From Streptomyces rishiriensis (GTDB taxonomy: Bacteria > Actinomycetota > Actinomycetes > Streptomycetales > Streptomycetaceae), in assembly GCF_030815485.1 (NCBI RefSeq), contig NZ_JAUSWV010000002.1, positions 1,240,001 through 1,304,000 of the forward strand: a stretch of 64,000 bases of DNA, written 5' to 3'. The notes under the pieces are model-generated. The model saw only the letters and a list, made by a program, of their open reading frames with translations. It did no database searches and was not told where the DNA came from. Each line of letters starts with the position of its first letter. Position 1 is the first letter of the stretch. Position numbers and translations under genes: made by a program. Below are positions 1 to 8,249 of this stretch, one piece after another.

Positions 1-338
1 CCTACAGCTGGGCCGACGACGCCTCCCGCTGGGACTCCCTCGACGACGACGCGCGCTACCCGCACGCCCTGCGCGGACTCCAGCAGGTCTACGGCCGGCG
101 CGTCGAGGTCTTCTACACGGGCGCGGGCCGCACCCAGAGCTGGCTGCGCGATCCGTACGCCTACGGGGAGGCGTCCGTGCTGCTCCCCGGTCAGCACACG
201 GAGCTGCTGAGCGCCATCCGCGCCGCCGAGGGGCCGCTGCTCTTCGCGGGCGACCACACCTCGGTCAAGCCGTCGTGGATCGAGGGCGCGCTGGAGTCGG
301 GGGTCAGGGCCGCGCTGGAGGCGCACGCGGCACGCTGA
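1..338 (+). CDS. Flavin-containing amine oxidase, C-terminal part (5' end outside window)
   Basis: The frame is open from the first base and stops with TGA at 336-338, giving the last 111 or so residues. The end carries the conserved C-terminal FAD-contact segment of monoamine oxidase/phytoene-desaturase-type flavoproteins: LLFAGDHTS, then a WIEGALESG-type helix. In this family that segment closes the FAD site and the helix packs on the isoalloxazine ring. It probably oxidises an amine or amino acid; the substrate cannot be judged because the catalytic and N-terminal Rossmann parts are missing. The next gene starts 71 bp downstream behind its own palindrome, so it is probably a separate transcription unit. 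Confidence 0.85.
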   Translation, partial: YSWADDASRWDSLDDDARYPHALRGLQQVYGRRVEVFYTGAGRTQSWLRDPYAYGEASVLLPGQHTELLSAIRAAEGPLLFAGDHTSVKPSWIEGALESGVRAALEAHAAR

Positions 339-351
339 CACCACACCACAT

Positions 352-367
352 TTTGAACGCGTTCAAA
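352..367. promoter_or_regulatory. Perfect 16-bp palindrome, probable operator of the downstream epimerase gene
   Basis: TTTGAACGCGTTCAAA reads the same on both strands. It overlaps a plausible promoter: TTGAAC at 353-358 as -35 and TAGGGT at 375-380 as -10, with 16-bp spacing. Such an operator-over-minus-35 layout suits repression by a homodimer, for example of the TetR type. No obvious cognate regulator is adjacent. Confidence 0.6.
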
Positions 368-409
368 TAGCGGGTAGGGTCCCCTTCTGACACGGAGGGG
401 GCCTTACTC

Positions 410-1351
410 ATGAAGATCGTGCTACCGGGCGGGACCGGGCAGGTGGGGACTGTGCTGCGCCGCGCGCTGACCGCCGCCGGACATGAGGTCACGGTGCTGA
501 GCAGACAGCCCACGGGTCACGACGAGATCCTGTGGGACGGCCGTACGCTCGGCCCCTGGGCCGAGGCGATCGACGGCAGTGACGTCGTGGTCAACCTGGC
601 AGGCCGCAGCGTCAGCTGCCGCTACACGCCGGACAACCTGCGGGCGATGATGGACTCACGGGTGGACTCGGCCCGGGTCGTCGGCCAGGCGATCGCCGCC
701 GCCGCGCGGCCCCCACGGATCTGGCTCCAGATGAGCACCGCCACCGTCTACGCCCACCGGTTCGACGCCCCCAACGACGAGGCCACCGGCGTGATCGGCG
801 GAGCCGAGCCCGGCGTCCCGGACTACTGGGGCCACAGCGTGGACATCGCGACCGCCTGGGAGCGGGAGCAGGAGAACGCCGACACCCCGCACACCCGCAA
901 GGTGGCCCTGCGGGCCGCGATGGTGATGAGCCCGGACCGGGGCGGGGTCTTCGACGTCCTGTCGCGGCTCGCCCGGCTCGGCCTCGGCGGTCCGGTCGCG
1001 GGCGGCCGCCAGTACGTGTCCTGGATCCACGACCACGACTTCGTCCGCGCGGTCGAGTTCCTCGTCGCACGGGAGGACCTCGCCGGGCCGGTCAACCTGG
1101 CCGCCCCGGGCCCCCTCCCCCACCGCGCGTTCATGCGCGCGCTGCGCGGGGCGTGGCGGGTCCCGGCCGGCCTGCCCGCGACGAAGTGGATGGCGGAAAT
1201 CGGCGCCTTCGCCCTGCGCTCGGACACCGAACTGCTCCTGAAGAGCCGGCGCGTGGTCCCCGGCCGGCTGCTCGACGCCGGCTTCGCCTTCGACCATCCC
1301 GAGTGGCCGGGGGCCGCCGCCGACCTCGTACGACGGGTGCGGGGCCGCTGA
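410..1351 (+). CDS. TIGR01777-type NAD(P)-dependent epimerase (YfcH-like SDR)
   Basis: A 313-residue protein with an N-terminal Rossmann GGTGQVG motif directly after the first strand (residues about 7-13), as in extended short-chain dehydrogenases. The C-terminal third (about residues 235-305, with PHRAFMRALR and ELLLKSRRVVP) matches the DUF1731 tail that defines the TIGR01777 sugar-nucleotide epimerase family, and the length is normal. The physiological substrate of this family is unknown. The ATG is preceded by a GGAGGGGG ribosome site. The gene stands alone behind the palindrome at 352-367 and ends at a hairpin shared with the convergent hydrolase, so it is probably monocistronic and repressor-controlled. 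Confidence 0.85.
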   Translation: MKIVLPGGTGQVGTVLRRALTAAGHEVTVLSRQPTGHDEILWDGRTLGPWAEAIDGSDVVVNLAGRSVSCRYTPDNLRAMMDSRVDSARVVGQAIAAAARPPRIWLQMSTATVYAHRFDAPNDEATGVIGGAEPGVPDYWGHSVDIATAWEREQENADTPHTRKVALRAAMVMSPDRGGVFDVLSRLARLGLGGPVAGGRQYVSWIHDHDFVRAVEFLVAREDLAGPVNLAAPGPLPHRAFMRALRGAWRVPAGLPATKWMAEIGAFALRSDTELLLKSRRVVPGRLLDAGFAFDHPEWPGAAADLVRRVRGR

Positions 1352-1354
1352 CGG

Positions 1355-1391
1355 GCCGCGCGGACGTGCACAGGGGTCACGTCCGCGCGGC
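1355..1391. terminator. Bidirectional hairpin terminator
   Basis: A perfect 14-bp stem (1355-1368 with 1378-1391) and a 9-nt loop lie between the converging stop codons of the epimerase and the hydrolase. There is no T tract, as is usual in Streptomyces. Confidence 0.75.
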
Positions 1392-1406
1392 TGTCGTCGG
1401 TGGGCG

Positions 1407-2120
1407 TCAGCTCGTCGCGCGGACCGCCTCGAGGATCAGGTCCGCGACCGCCTTGGGCTGGGACACCGCGACGGCGTGCGAGGCGCCGTCGATCTCGACG
1501 ACCGTCGCCCCGGCCCGCTGGGCGCCGAAGCGCTCGACCTCGGGGTTGATGGCCTCGTCCGCACCGGCGATCAGCGCCCAGGACGGCTTGGTCTGCCAGG
1601 CGGCCGCGGCGGCGGTCTCCTCGAACGCGGCGGCGGCCAGCGGGCGCTGGGACGCGGCCAGGATCCTGGTGACGTCCGCGGGCAGGTCGGCGGCGAACAC
1701 CGACGGGAAGGCGTCCTCGGCGATGGTGACCTCGACGGCCGGGTCACCGCCCGGCACCGGATACGTCCACTGCTTGAGGTTGCTGACCAGCGTGGAGAGC
1801 GGGAAGCGGCCCTGGAGCTCGCCGAGGCTCTCGCCCTCCGCCAGCGCGTAGGCAGCGACGTAGACGAGGCCGACCACGTTCTGCGTGGTGCCGGCCACCG
1901 TGATGAGGGCGCCGCCGTAGGAGTGCCCGACGAGGATGACGGGGCCGTCGATCTGAGCGGCGAAGGAGGCGACGTACGCCGCGTCGGAGGCGAGGCCGCG
2001 CAGCGGGTTCGGCGGGGCGATCACGGGGACGCCGTGGCCCTGGAGCTCGGCGATGACGCCGGACCAGCTGGCCGCGTCCGCGAACGCTCCGTGGACCAGG
2101 ACGACAGTGGGAGTGGTCAT
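1407..2120 (-). CDS. Alpha/beta hydrolase
   Basis: A 237-residue single-domain hydrolase. It begins MTTPTVVLVHGAFADAASW, the HGxxxD-type oxyanion region, and has a nucleophile elbow GHSYGG near residue 80. The acid is probably in the ALIAGADEAINP segment and the catalytic His in DGASHAVAVSQP near the C-terminus. It belongs to the esterase/lactonase-like group common in Streptomyces; the substrate is unknown. The frame stays open far upstream, but the ATG at 2120 has AGGAGA in front and starts exactly where family homology begins. It lies 20 bp after the other hydrolase gene on the same strand, so the two probably form an operon. Confidence 0.85.
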   Translation of the reverse strand: MTTPTVVLVHGAFADAASWSGVIAELQGHGVPVIAPPNPLRGLASDAAYVASFAAQIDGPVILVGHSYGGALITVAGTTQNVVGLVYVAAYALAEGESLGELQGRFPLSTLVSNLKQWTYPVPGGDPAVEVTIAEDAFPSVFAADLPADVTRILAASQRPLAAAAFEETAAAAAWQTKPSWALIAGADEAINPEVERFGAQRAGATVVEIDGASHAVAVSQPKAVADLILEAVRATS

Positions 2121-2140
2121 GGGAAGGGGTCTCCTGGAGA

Positions 2141-3109
2141 TCAGACGTGCAGGGCGTCGCGCAGGGTGCCGACGGCGAGCGTGATGGCGGCCTCGGCGGC
2201 GTAGGTCGGGCGCAGCGCGTTCAGCATCACGAAGTCGTGGATGATGCCCTGGAAGCGCACCGCGGTGACCGGGACACCGGCCTCGCGCAGCTTGTTCGCG
2301 TACGCCTCGCCCTCGTCGCGCAGCACGTCGGCCTCGCCGGTGATGACCAGCGCCGGGGGCAGGTCCTTGAGCTGCTCGGTGGTGGCGCGCAGCGGGGACG
2401 CGGTGATCTGGGCGCGCTCGGCCTCGTCGGTCGTGTACTGGTCCCAGAACCACTGCATGCCGTCGCGGCGCAGGAAGTAGCCCTCCGCGAACTGGTGGTA
2501 CGAGCCGGTGTCGAAGCTCGCGTCGGTGACGGGGTAGAAGAGCACCTGCTGGACCAGCGGGACGCCGCCGCGTTCCTTGGCCATCAGGGTGAGCGCGGCG
2601 GTCATGTTCCCGCCGACGGAGTCACCGGCGACGGCGATGCGCGTGGCGTCGAGCCCCTTGGACGCGCCCTCCTCGACGATCCACCGGGCGACCGCGAAGT
2701 TCTGCTCGATGGCGACCGGGTAGCGAGCCTCGGGCGAGAGGTCGTACTCGGGGAAGACGACCGCGGCCTCGGCGCCGACGGCGAGTTCGCGCACCAGCCG
2801 GTCGTGGGTGTGCGCGTTGCCGAACACCCAGCCCGCGCCGTGGATGTAGAGGATCACCGGGAGGGTGCCCTCGGCGCCGGCCGGCTTGACCAACCGCGCA
2901 CGGACGCTGCCCGTGGGACCGCCGGAGACGGTGATCCACTCCTCGTCGACCGCGGGCTTGTGTATCTCACCGGACTGGACCTCGTCGACGGCCTTGCGCC
3001 CTTCGGCCGGCGGCAGGTCGAAGAGGTACGGCGGGTTGGCGGTCGCCTCGGCGAACGCCGCGGCCTCGGGTTCGAGCACCGGCGTGACCGGCTCGACGAC
3101 GTCGGACAT
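2141..3109 (-). CDS. Alpha/beta hydrolase fold-3 esterase (hormone-sensitive-lipase family)
   Basis: A 322-residue enzyme with an N-terminal cap, an oxyanion-hole motif HGAGWVFG (an HGGGW variant, about residue 90), the nucleophile motif GDSVGGN (about residue 165), the acid region TGEADVLRDEGEAY and the catalytic His in GIIHDFV. These are the marks of the HSL/GDXG esterase family, which hydrolyses short acyl esters. It is first in a two-gene operon with the hydrolase ending at 1407. The substrate and the reason for pairing two hydrolases cannot be read from the sequence. Confidence 0.88.
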   Translation of the reverse strand: MSDVVEPVTPVLEPEAAAFAEATANPPYLFDLPPAEGRKAVDEVQSGEIHKPAVDEEWITVSGGPTGSVRARLVKPAGAEGTLPVILYIHGAGWVFGNAHTHDRLVRELAVGAEAAVVFPEYDLSPEARYPVAIEQNFAVARWIVEEGASKGLDATRIAVAGDSVGGNMTAALTLMAKERGGVPLVQQVLFYPVTDASFDTGSYHQFAEGYFLRRDGMQWFWDQYTTDEAERAQITASPLRATTEQLKDLPPALVITGEADVLRDEGEAYANKLREAGVPVTAVRFQGIIHDFVMLNALRPTYAAEAAITLAVGTLRDALHV

Positions 3110-3280
3110 GGCATCTCCTGCTGTATTCGATGTGCGGTGTCTTGCTCCGCCACGCTAAATCCGCCGAGCGGACTGCATTTGTCCACCCGTGCACCGACGC
3201 TGTGCTCACAGTGCACCGAGGCCGCCGGCCGAGACCAGAAGACCAGGATGGCTTCACAGGGTTGACGGTATCGTCCGCGC

Positions 3281-3691
3281 ATGAAGCAGCTCCCCAACGC
3301 CTTGGAAGCACTCGTCGTGCGCACTGACTTCTCAGCAGACGGTGCCTGGGACGCTCTGCGGGCCGCGCTGTACTCGCCCGGCAGGGACGGTTTCCTGGCC
3401 GACGTCACACTTGTCGATGACCGGGGGTACGAGGGCTTGACACCCGACCGGGCCCTCGGCCTGATCCCTACGGAATATCAGCATCCGCTTCTCGTGCTGG
3501 CGGACTCGGTCACTCTTGCCTCGGCTGAACTGCCTCTTCTCATGGTGGACCTGCGGGGTGAGCGTGGGCGGAGTGTCCGCGTTGTGGCGACCGAATTGTG
3601 GAGCATCGAGAACAACCTCTCGGGGGCGAACATGGACTTCGAGGAGTTCGTCTGCGCCGTCGACGGCGACGGCGTCTACCGAGGCTTTTGA
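3281..3691 (+). CDS. Conserved actinobacterial protein, DUF6924-like
   Basis: 136 residues, soluble, with no signal peptide or membrane segment. The opening LVVRTDFSADGAWDAL and central VTLVDDRGYEGLT resemble the DUF6924 proteins of Streptomyces; I recognise the family by pattern but cannot confirm it. Its function is unknown. There is no good Shine-Dalgarno. A TATCGT box lies 6 bp upstream of the ATG, which would fit leaderless transcription (inference). The gene converges on the GNAT gene downstream. Confidence 0.7.
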   Translation: MKQLPNALEALVVRTDFSADGAWDALRAALYSPGRDGFLADVTLVDDRGYEGLTPDRALGLIPTEYQHPLLVLADSVTLASAELPLLMVDLRGERGRSVRVVATELWSIENNLSGANMDFEEFVCAVDGDGVYRGF

Positions 3692-3797
3692 GTCGCGGGC
3701 CACCGGGCGGTGTCGGGCTGTGGATGCGAGGGGGCGTCCGCCCCAGCGGATGGCCTCCTCGATGCGGATACGGGCACCTTCTCTGCGTCCTGCGGGT

Positions 3798-4349
3798 TCA
3801 GGAGCCGGAGAAGAACTCTCGCTCGAGGATCGCGTGGACGACGGAGTCCCTCCACTGCCCCGCCTTCAGCACATGCTCGCGAATCGTGCCCTCCTCGACC
3901 ATCCCAACGGCCCTCATGGTGTTGGCGGAGGCCTCATTGACAGGAGACCGGGCACCCCAAATGCGGTGCAACCGCAGGTCGTTGAAGCCAACGCTCAGCA
4001 GCAGCCGCACCGTCTCCACACCGTAGCCCCGCCCCCACACATCCGGGCGCAGCGCGAAACCCAGGGTGGCTCCGCGCTGCTGGTGAGGATCAAGGGCCAA
4101 GCGGCCGGACCCGATCAGCTCAGCCGTTTCCGACTCGACGACGCCCAGCGCATACTCCGTGCGAGGCGTCGCCGTGGCCGCTGAGACGGACCAGGTCACG
4201 ACCTGTTCGACCTGCTGGCGGTTTCGCGGCTCAAACGAGAGGTGCTCGGTGGCTTCCGGGCTGCCGTAGATGGCGAGCAACGCCTCCACGTCCGGGATGG
4301 CGAGTTCCCGCAAGCCCAGACGCGCTCCTGAACTTGTAACCGGATGCAT
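3798..4349 (-). CDS. GNAT N-acetyltransferase (RimJ/RimL type)
   Basis: 183 residues. It opens SGARLGLRELAIPDVEALLAIY, and the acetyl-CoA-binding region contains QRGATLGFALRPDVWGRGYGVE (about residues 90-112), where RGYGVE replaces the classical Q/RxxGxG/A loop. It ends with an IREHVLKAGQWRDSVVHAILE segment typical of the RimJ/RimL ribosomal-protein or small-molecule acetyltransferases. Targets are unknown. I chose the ATG at 4349 because homology begins there; an in-frame ATG at 4370 is an alternative. It is divergent from the DUF4259 gene. Confidence 0.8.
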   Translation of the reverse strand: MHPVTSSGARLGLRELAIPDVEALLAIYGSPEATEHLSFEPRNRQQVEQVVTWSVSAATATPRTEYALGVVESETAELIGSGRLALDPHQQRGATLGFALRPDVWGRGYGVETVRLLLSVGFNDLRLHRIWGARSPVNEASANTMRAVGMVEEGTIREHVLKAGQWRDSVVHAILEREFFSGS

Positions 4350-4419
4350 GCCCACGGACCCTACCCGCATGGCAACGCGGGCCGACGGGCAGACAGGTCT
4401 GAAAGTGGCACGAGACCCC

Positions 4420-4797
4420 GTGGGTGACTGGGGCACCGGCAACTTCGACAACGACACGGCCGCGGATCATCTGTCGATCCTCACGGACCGGCTCATCACC
4501 GAGGTCGCGGACGCGATGAGCGGCGATCCCGTCGGGATCGAACCCGACGAGTACTGGGGAGTCGCGGTACCGGCCAACCTGGAGCTCCTGGCCCTCATGG
4601 CCCGGCAGAGTTACGTGGGGGCGTCGCTGCCCGAGGCCGAGGTGGTCGAGGGGTGGAAGAAGACGTACCTGGCGGTGTGGGAGGGCTACATCGACGAGTT
4701 GGAGGTCTCACCGGATTACCAGGACGACAGACGCGCGGTCCTGATCCGTACCTTCGACGAGCTGGCCCGGCTCGGACGGGAGAGAGACTCGTACTGA
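4420..4797 (+). CDS. DUF4259 domain protein
   Basis: About 125 residues from a GTG start. The protein opens with GDWGTGNFDNDTAADHL and contains VGIEPDEYWG and AVWEGYIDEL, all hallmarks of DUF4259 proteins widespread in Streptomyces and of unknown function. The frame is open from 4270, but the upstream codons overlap the divergent acetyltransferase and do not look like family sequence. The GTG at 4420 is therefore preferred although its ribosome site is weak; ATG 4369 is an alternative. The stop lies 2 bp before the stop of the convergent small gene. Confidence 0.75.
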   Translation: MGDWGTGNFDNDTAADHLSILTDRLITEVADAMSGDPVGIEPDEYWGVAVPANLELLALMARQSYVGASLPEAEVVEGWKKTYLAVWEGYIDELEVSPDYQDDRRAVLIRTFDELARLGRERDSY

Positions 4798-4799
4798 GC

Positions 4800-5087
4800 T
4801 CAGCCGAGACCACGATGAGCGGCCCACAACGCCCCGGCCCGGCTGGCAGCGTCGTCGACCAGTGCCGCCAGTTCGGGTCTGTCCGGCACGGGAAACGAGA
4901 CGTATGCGCCCCGACCACCACCGCTTGGCCGGCCATAGGCCTTGACGGCGAGGTGACCGTCCGGGAGAAGCCGGACGTTGAGGGTGGCCAACGTGAACGC
5001 TTCACCGCGTCGAGTGTCCGTCCAGCGGAGCGACTCCGGGATCGTGACATTGATCGCCAGAGCGCTCACTTCCAGGTCGCTGCTCAT
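4800..5087 (-). CDS. Small hypothetical protein
   Basis: 95 residues, soluble and without a recognisable motif. The sequence alternates short strands (AINVTIPESLRW, LATLNVRLLPDGHLAVKAYG) and ends in a helix rich in Ala, so a compact alpha/beta fold is likely. Codon use follows the local high-GC third-position pattern, which supports real coding. It converges tail to tail with the DUF4259 gene with a 2-bp gap. Function unknown. Confidence 0.55.
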   Translation of the reverse strand: MSSDLEVSALAINVTIPESLRWTDTRRGEAFTLATLNVRLLPDGHLAVKAYGRPSGGGRGAYVSFPVPDRPELAALVDDAASRAGALWAAHRGLG

Positions 5088-5175
5088 GGACGGATGATCC
5101 CATGCGAGTCGCCGCGGGCATCCGCCACGAGAAGCCCCGGCATCTAGTGCCGCATCAGGCGACGTTCGCCTCTTT

Positions 5176-5205
5176 CCGCCCCGGCTCCGTTCGTAGCCGG
5201 GGCGG
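5176..5205 (-). terminator. Hairpin terminator after the VOC gene
   Basis: CCGCCCCGGCT at 5176-5186 pairs perfectly with AGCCGGGGCGG at 5195-5205 across an 8-nt loop. It lies 17 bp beyond the stop of the minus-strand VOC gene. Confidence 0.7.
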
Positions 5206-5222
5206 ATCCTCGTAAGGGGCGG

Positions 5223-5600
5223 TCAGGACTGGGGACGGTTGCGGCAGAGGCAGAACGGATGCCCGGCCGGGTCGGTGTAGACCTGCCAGCCGTAGCCGGA
5301 CTCGCCGACGAAGCTCTTCTGGAGGGTGGCGCCGAGCTTGATCACCCGGCGCTGCTCGGGCTCGAACTCGTCCACTTCGAAGTCGAGATGGAACTGCTGC
5401 GGGTGCTCCTGGCCCGGCCAGCTGGGCCGCTGGTAGTTCTCCACCCGCTGAAACGACAACTCGACGCCGTCGTTGCGCAGGTTGACCCAGTCCTTCTGGC
5501 TTATGTCGGTGTTGATCTCCCAACCCAGCAGCTCGGCATAGAACTCCGCCAGCTTCCACGGGTCGGGGCAGTCGAGAATGACATCGGTGAACGTCAGCAT
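5223..5600 (-). CDS. VOC-family (glyoxalase/bleomycin-resistance fold) protein
   Basis: 125 residues with the paired beta-alpha-beta-beta-beta layout of the vicinal-oxygen-chelate fold. The first half starts MLTFTDVILDCPDPWKLAEFY; the second contains FHLDFEV and ends YTDPAGHPFCLCR, a canonical VOC C-terminal strand. Members bind a divalent metal or small hydrophobic ligands; the role here is unknown. An upstream in-frame ATG exists at 5669, but homology starts at 5600. It is divergent from the next VOC gene, about 150 bp away. Confidence 0.82.
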   Translation of the reverse strand: MLTFTDVILDCPDPWKLAEFYAELLGWEINTDISQKDWVNLRNDGVELSFQRVENYQRPSWPGQEHPQQFHLDFEVDEFEPEQRRVIKLGATLQKSFVGESGYGWQVYTDPAGHPFCLCRNRPQS

Positions 5601-5752
5601 CCGATCATCGTAAGTCGCGGCGCCGGACACCCTCGGTGCAGCGCAGAGACCTGGGGGCCACATGGACACTTGACCTCAACCAGACTTGAGCTTCTAGGTT
5701 CCTACCGGAGCCGCAGGAACCGGCCGGCGGTGCCTTTTCGAGGAGGTTCGCC

Positions 5753-6238
5753 GTGACCGAGCGCACAGCCCGTATCGAGATCCCCGACCGCTACCGCTAT
5801 GCCGTGATCCCCCACATCATGGTCGAAGACGCCGCCGCGGCCATCGATTTCTACGAGCGGGCGTTCGGCGCCCGTGAGGACTTCAGGATCGACGCGCCGG
5901 GCGGCGGAATCCTGCACGCCGAGATCACCATCGGACGCTCTGCCCTGATGTTGGGCGACGCCGGCGTGGACGAGGCGGAGGCCGCCTCCTTCGCCGCGCC
6001 GACCTCGCTCGGCGGAGGTACGTCCGTCACGCTGCACGTCTTCGTGCCGGACGTCGACAGCCTGGCGGAACGCGCAGAAGCCGCCGGCGCTGAGATCCTC
6101 CAGCCGCCGAAGGACATGTTCCACGGTGACCGCACCGTCATCCTCAAGGACCCTTCAGGTCACCTGTGGGTATTTCTGACCCACGTGGAGGACGTCTCGC
6201 AGGAGGAGCTTCGGCGCCGCCTGGCCGCCGCCGGGTGA
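5753..6238 (+). CDS. VOC-family protein, PhnB/YbcJ-like
   Basis: 161 residues from a GTG start behind a strong AGGAGG. VIPHIMVEDAAAAIDFYERAFGA is the typical start of PhnB-type glyoxalase-fold proteins. HAEITIGRSALMLGDAG, VTLHVFVPDVDS and ILKDPSGHLWVFLTH follow in the expected order. These are one-domain VOC proteins, often annotated as bleomycin-resistance or glyoxalase homologues; true substrates are mostly unknown. It is divergent from, but not closely similar to, the VOC gene at 5223-5600, so this is not a recent duplication. Confidence 0.83.
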   Translation: MTERTARIEIPDRYRYAVIPHIMVEDAAAAIDFYERAFGAREDFRIDAPGGGILHAEITIGRSALMLGDAGVDEAEAASFAAPTSLGGGTSVTLHVFVPDVDSLAERAEAAGAEILQPPKDMFHGDRTVILKDPSGHLWVFLTHVEDVSQEELRRRLAAAG

Positions 6239-6618
6239 CCGGACTTCGCGCGGTGACCGGACCGAATGCCGAGCGCCGTGCCTGACGGATGCACCAGCTC
6301 AAGCGCTCGGGTCATGCCTGGGCGGCTGGCCGCCCCGTAGTGGGCCGCCTGCGATCGGGCCTGGTGACGGCGTCGCAGCGGGACCAAGGGCAGAGCGGCG
6401 GACCTGGTGCTCGTCCGGTCCGGTGAGTCCCTTGCCGGACCGGGAAGGACTCCTCCACCCGCCACCTCGCGCAACGCCTGCCGGACGGTGGTGTCGGAGG
6501 GCGGCGTGCGGGGATTACCGGCGCGGGTTCTGTGCGTCGCGGGTCGAGCCCGTACTGGTCACGGGAGCCGAGGTGGTCGCGCCGGATGACCACACACCGA
6601 CCTGGCGGCAGTCCGGTG
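6239..6618. other. Intergenic stretch without a supported gene
   Basis: Between the converging VOC and oxidoreductase genes the short open frames are shadow-like, with no ribosome sites and no family resemblance. I see no repeat or clear hairpin. Confidence 0.5.
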
Positions 6619-7353
6619 TCAGTGGTGGGCGGAGCGGTTCATCTCGACGACCTCCTCCAGGGTGGGCGCGGAGGTGAACGCGGCGAAGCGCTCCATCAGG
6701 TCGTCACGTGTACGCGGCGCCTTGGCGCGGTCGGCCGCGGCCAGGGCCGCCTCCAGCTCCTTGACGTTCAGCTCGGTGCAGTAGGCGGGCGTGCCCGGCT
6801 GCTGGCGCCAGGAGTCGGCCAGCCTGCCTGCGTCGAAGGGGTCGAATCCGGTGTCGTCCACAAGGCGCATGGCCACGCGCCGTGCCTCGTCGGAGTCGGC
6901 GGCGACCGGGACGGCGATGCGGCCCGGGGTCCCCGCCGGAACGCCCTTGGTCTGCTGGGTGGCGGCCAGGGCGGCGTTCCATGCCTTGACGAGGGGTCGT
7001 CCCAGTTGCTCGGCGTTGTACAGGCTTTCCACCTGCTCGTTGTCGAGTCCGTCGATGTGCCCGTTGAGGTGCGGGTAGTAGTTGGAGGTGTCGATGACCA
7101 TCGTCTCGGCGGGTACGGAGGCGAACAGCTCCGCAAGCTGCGGGACCCGGTCGAAGGGGATGGCCAGGATGACCACGTCCCTGTCCTGGACCGAGGTGTC
7201 CGGAGTCACCGCGCGGGCACCGGATTCGAGCACCTCGGCCGGCACGTTCTCGGGGCCCCGGGCGACCGCCACCTGAACGTCGTGCCCGGCCGTGCTGAGC
7301 TTGCGGGCAAGGTTGCCGCCGATCGCCCCTGCACCGATGACAGTGATTTTCAT
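6619..7353 (-). CDS. NADPH-dependent F420 reductase-like oxidoreductase
   Basis: 244 residues with an N-terminal Rossmann motif GAGAIGGNLARKL (residues 7-19), then DVVILAIPFDRVPQL and VIDTSNYYPHLNG. That order is typical of the F420H2:NADP oxidoreductase/NADP-binding family that also includes metalloreductase-like proteins. The C-terminal helical part (GFDPFDAGRLADSWRQQPG) matches the family. It presumably moves hydride between NADP(H) and a flavin-type cofactor; F420 use is an inference. The ATG at 7353 sits exactly at the Rossmann start. Together with the TetR gene upstream it forms a likely regulator-target pair. Confidence 0.82.
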   Translation of the reverse strand: MKITVIGAGAIGGNLARKLSTAGHDVQVAVARGPENVPAEVLESGARAVTPDTSVQDRDVVILAIPFDRVPQLAELFASVPAETMVIDTSNYYPHLNGHIDGLDNEQVESLYNAEQLGRPLVKAWNAALAATQQTKGVPAGTPGRIAVPVAADSDEARRVAMRLVDDTGFDPFDAGRLADSWRQQPGTPAYCTELNVKELEAALAAADRAKAPRTRDDLMERFAAFTSAPTLEEVVEMNRSAHH

Positions 7354-7498
7354 GATGTGTCCTTTCGAAGGGCGTGCTGCCCCAGGGCAGGGGCAGCACG
7401 ATGTGATGACTGTGCGGTGGACCGCGGGCTGACTCCGGCGGGGTTCGTCGCATGCCGGACACCCCGGCGGCCGACCGGGGAAGCGTGTCCGGGGGTCT

Positions 7499-8095
7499 CT
7501 ACGCCTGTTCGCCGCGCTCTCGGTAGCCGCTTTCGACGAGCGAGCGGAGGCGGTCCAGCGACTCCGCGTCGGTGGCGCGGGTGCCCTTGATCCAGGCAAC
7601 GGAGATCGCTGCGAGGAACAGGTCGTACCCCTTCACCGACGCACGCACGTGTCCGGCGAGCTGCGCGGCCCGCACGTAGGCGTCGGTGGCGGAGATGAGG
7701 GTGTCGCAGGGAAGGGTGAGCGGATTGCCCGGCTCCTGCGCTCTGGCCGCGGCCATGAGCGGCTCCGGCAGCCCGCTGAAGGCGCTGAAGTACTCCTCCA
7801 TCGCCCGCAGCCACTGCCCCAACGCCTGCTTGGCGTCACCGAGTTGCTCGATGTCCGCCCGGCGGGCCACCAGCTCCTCGGAACGCGTCTGCAGCACGGC
7901 CGCCAGCAGCGCCTCCCGGGTCGGGAAGTGCCGGTAGAGCGTGCCGGGCCCGACGCCCGCCTCCTTGGCCACCGCTTCCAGGGACGTGCCGACGCCGTAC
8001 TTCAGGAAATGGCGCTGCGCCGCTTCCAGGAGGGCCGTGCGGTTGCGCTGAACGTCCGCACGGGGCTTGCGCCCCTGCCGTTCATCGGTGCTCAC
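7499..8095 (-). CDS. TetR-family transcriptional regulator
   Basis: 198 residues from GTG behind GGAGGAG. The N-terminal helix-turn-helix is clear: NRTALLEAAQRHFLKYG, LEAVAKEAGVGPGTLYRHFPTREALLAAVL (residues about 15-65). The C-terminal ligand-binding domain is helical and resembles the SCO1712/AcrR-like group of Streptomyces. A palindrome lies 39 bp upstream of the start, so autoregulation is likely. The closest target is the oxidoreductase gene 145 bp downstream on the same strand. Confidence 0.88.
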   Translation of the reverse strand: MSTDERQGRKPRADVQRNRTALLEAAQRHFLKYGVGTSLEAVAKEAGVGPGTLYRHFPTREALLAAVLQTRSEELVARRADIEQLGDAKQALGQWLRAMEEYFSAFSGLPEPLMAAARAQEPGNPLTLPCDTLISATDAYVRAAQLAGHVRASVKGYDLFLAAISVAWIKGTRATDAESLDRLRSLVESGYRERGEQA

Positions 8096-8133
8096 ACGCA
8101 CTCCTCCCTCGCACGACCGGTGAATCGTCAATA

Positions 8134-8148
8134 CGGAGGCTACCTCCG
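8134..8148. promoter_or_regulatory. Inverted repeat, probable operator of the TetR gene
   Basis: CGGAGG-CTA-CCTCCG is a perfect 6+6 inverted repeat with a 3-bp centre. A further CGGAGG half-site follows at about 8167-8172. The position in the TetR 5' region fits self-repression. Confidence 0.5.
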
Positions 8149-8205
8149 CACTTATCCGAGAGTAAAACGGAGGCAGCATCCGGTCAAGTCGAGCCCGAGG
8201 TCGTC

Positions 8206-8249
8206 GACGCTTTGATGCTCGACGCTTTGATGCTCGACGCTCGATGCTC
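8206..8249. repeat. 15-bp tandem repeat, nearly three copies
   Basis: GACGCTTTGATGCTC occurs twice back to back (8206-8220, 8221-8235), followed by a shortened third unit GACGCTCGATGCTC (8236-8249). The array is noncoding, in the TetR-rppA gap. Slippage-prone; no role is apparent. Confidence 0.7.
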
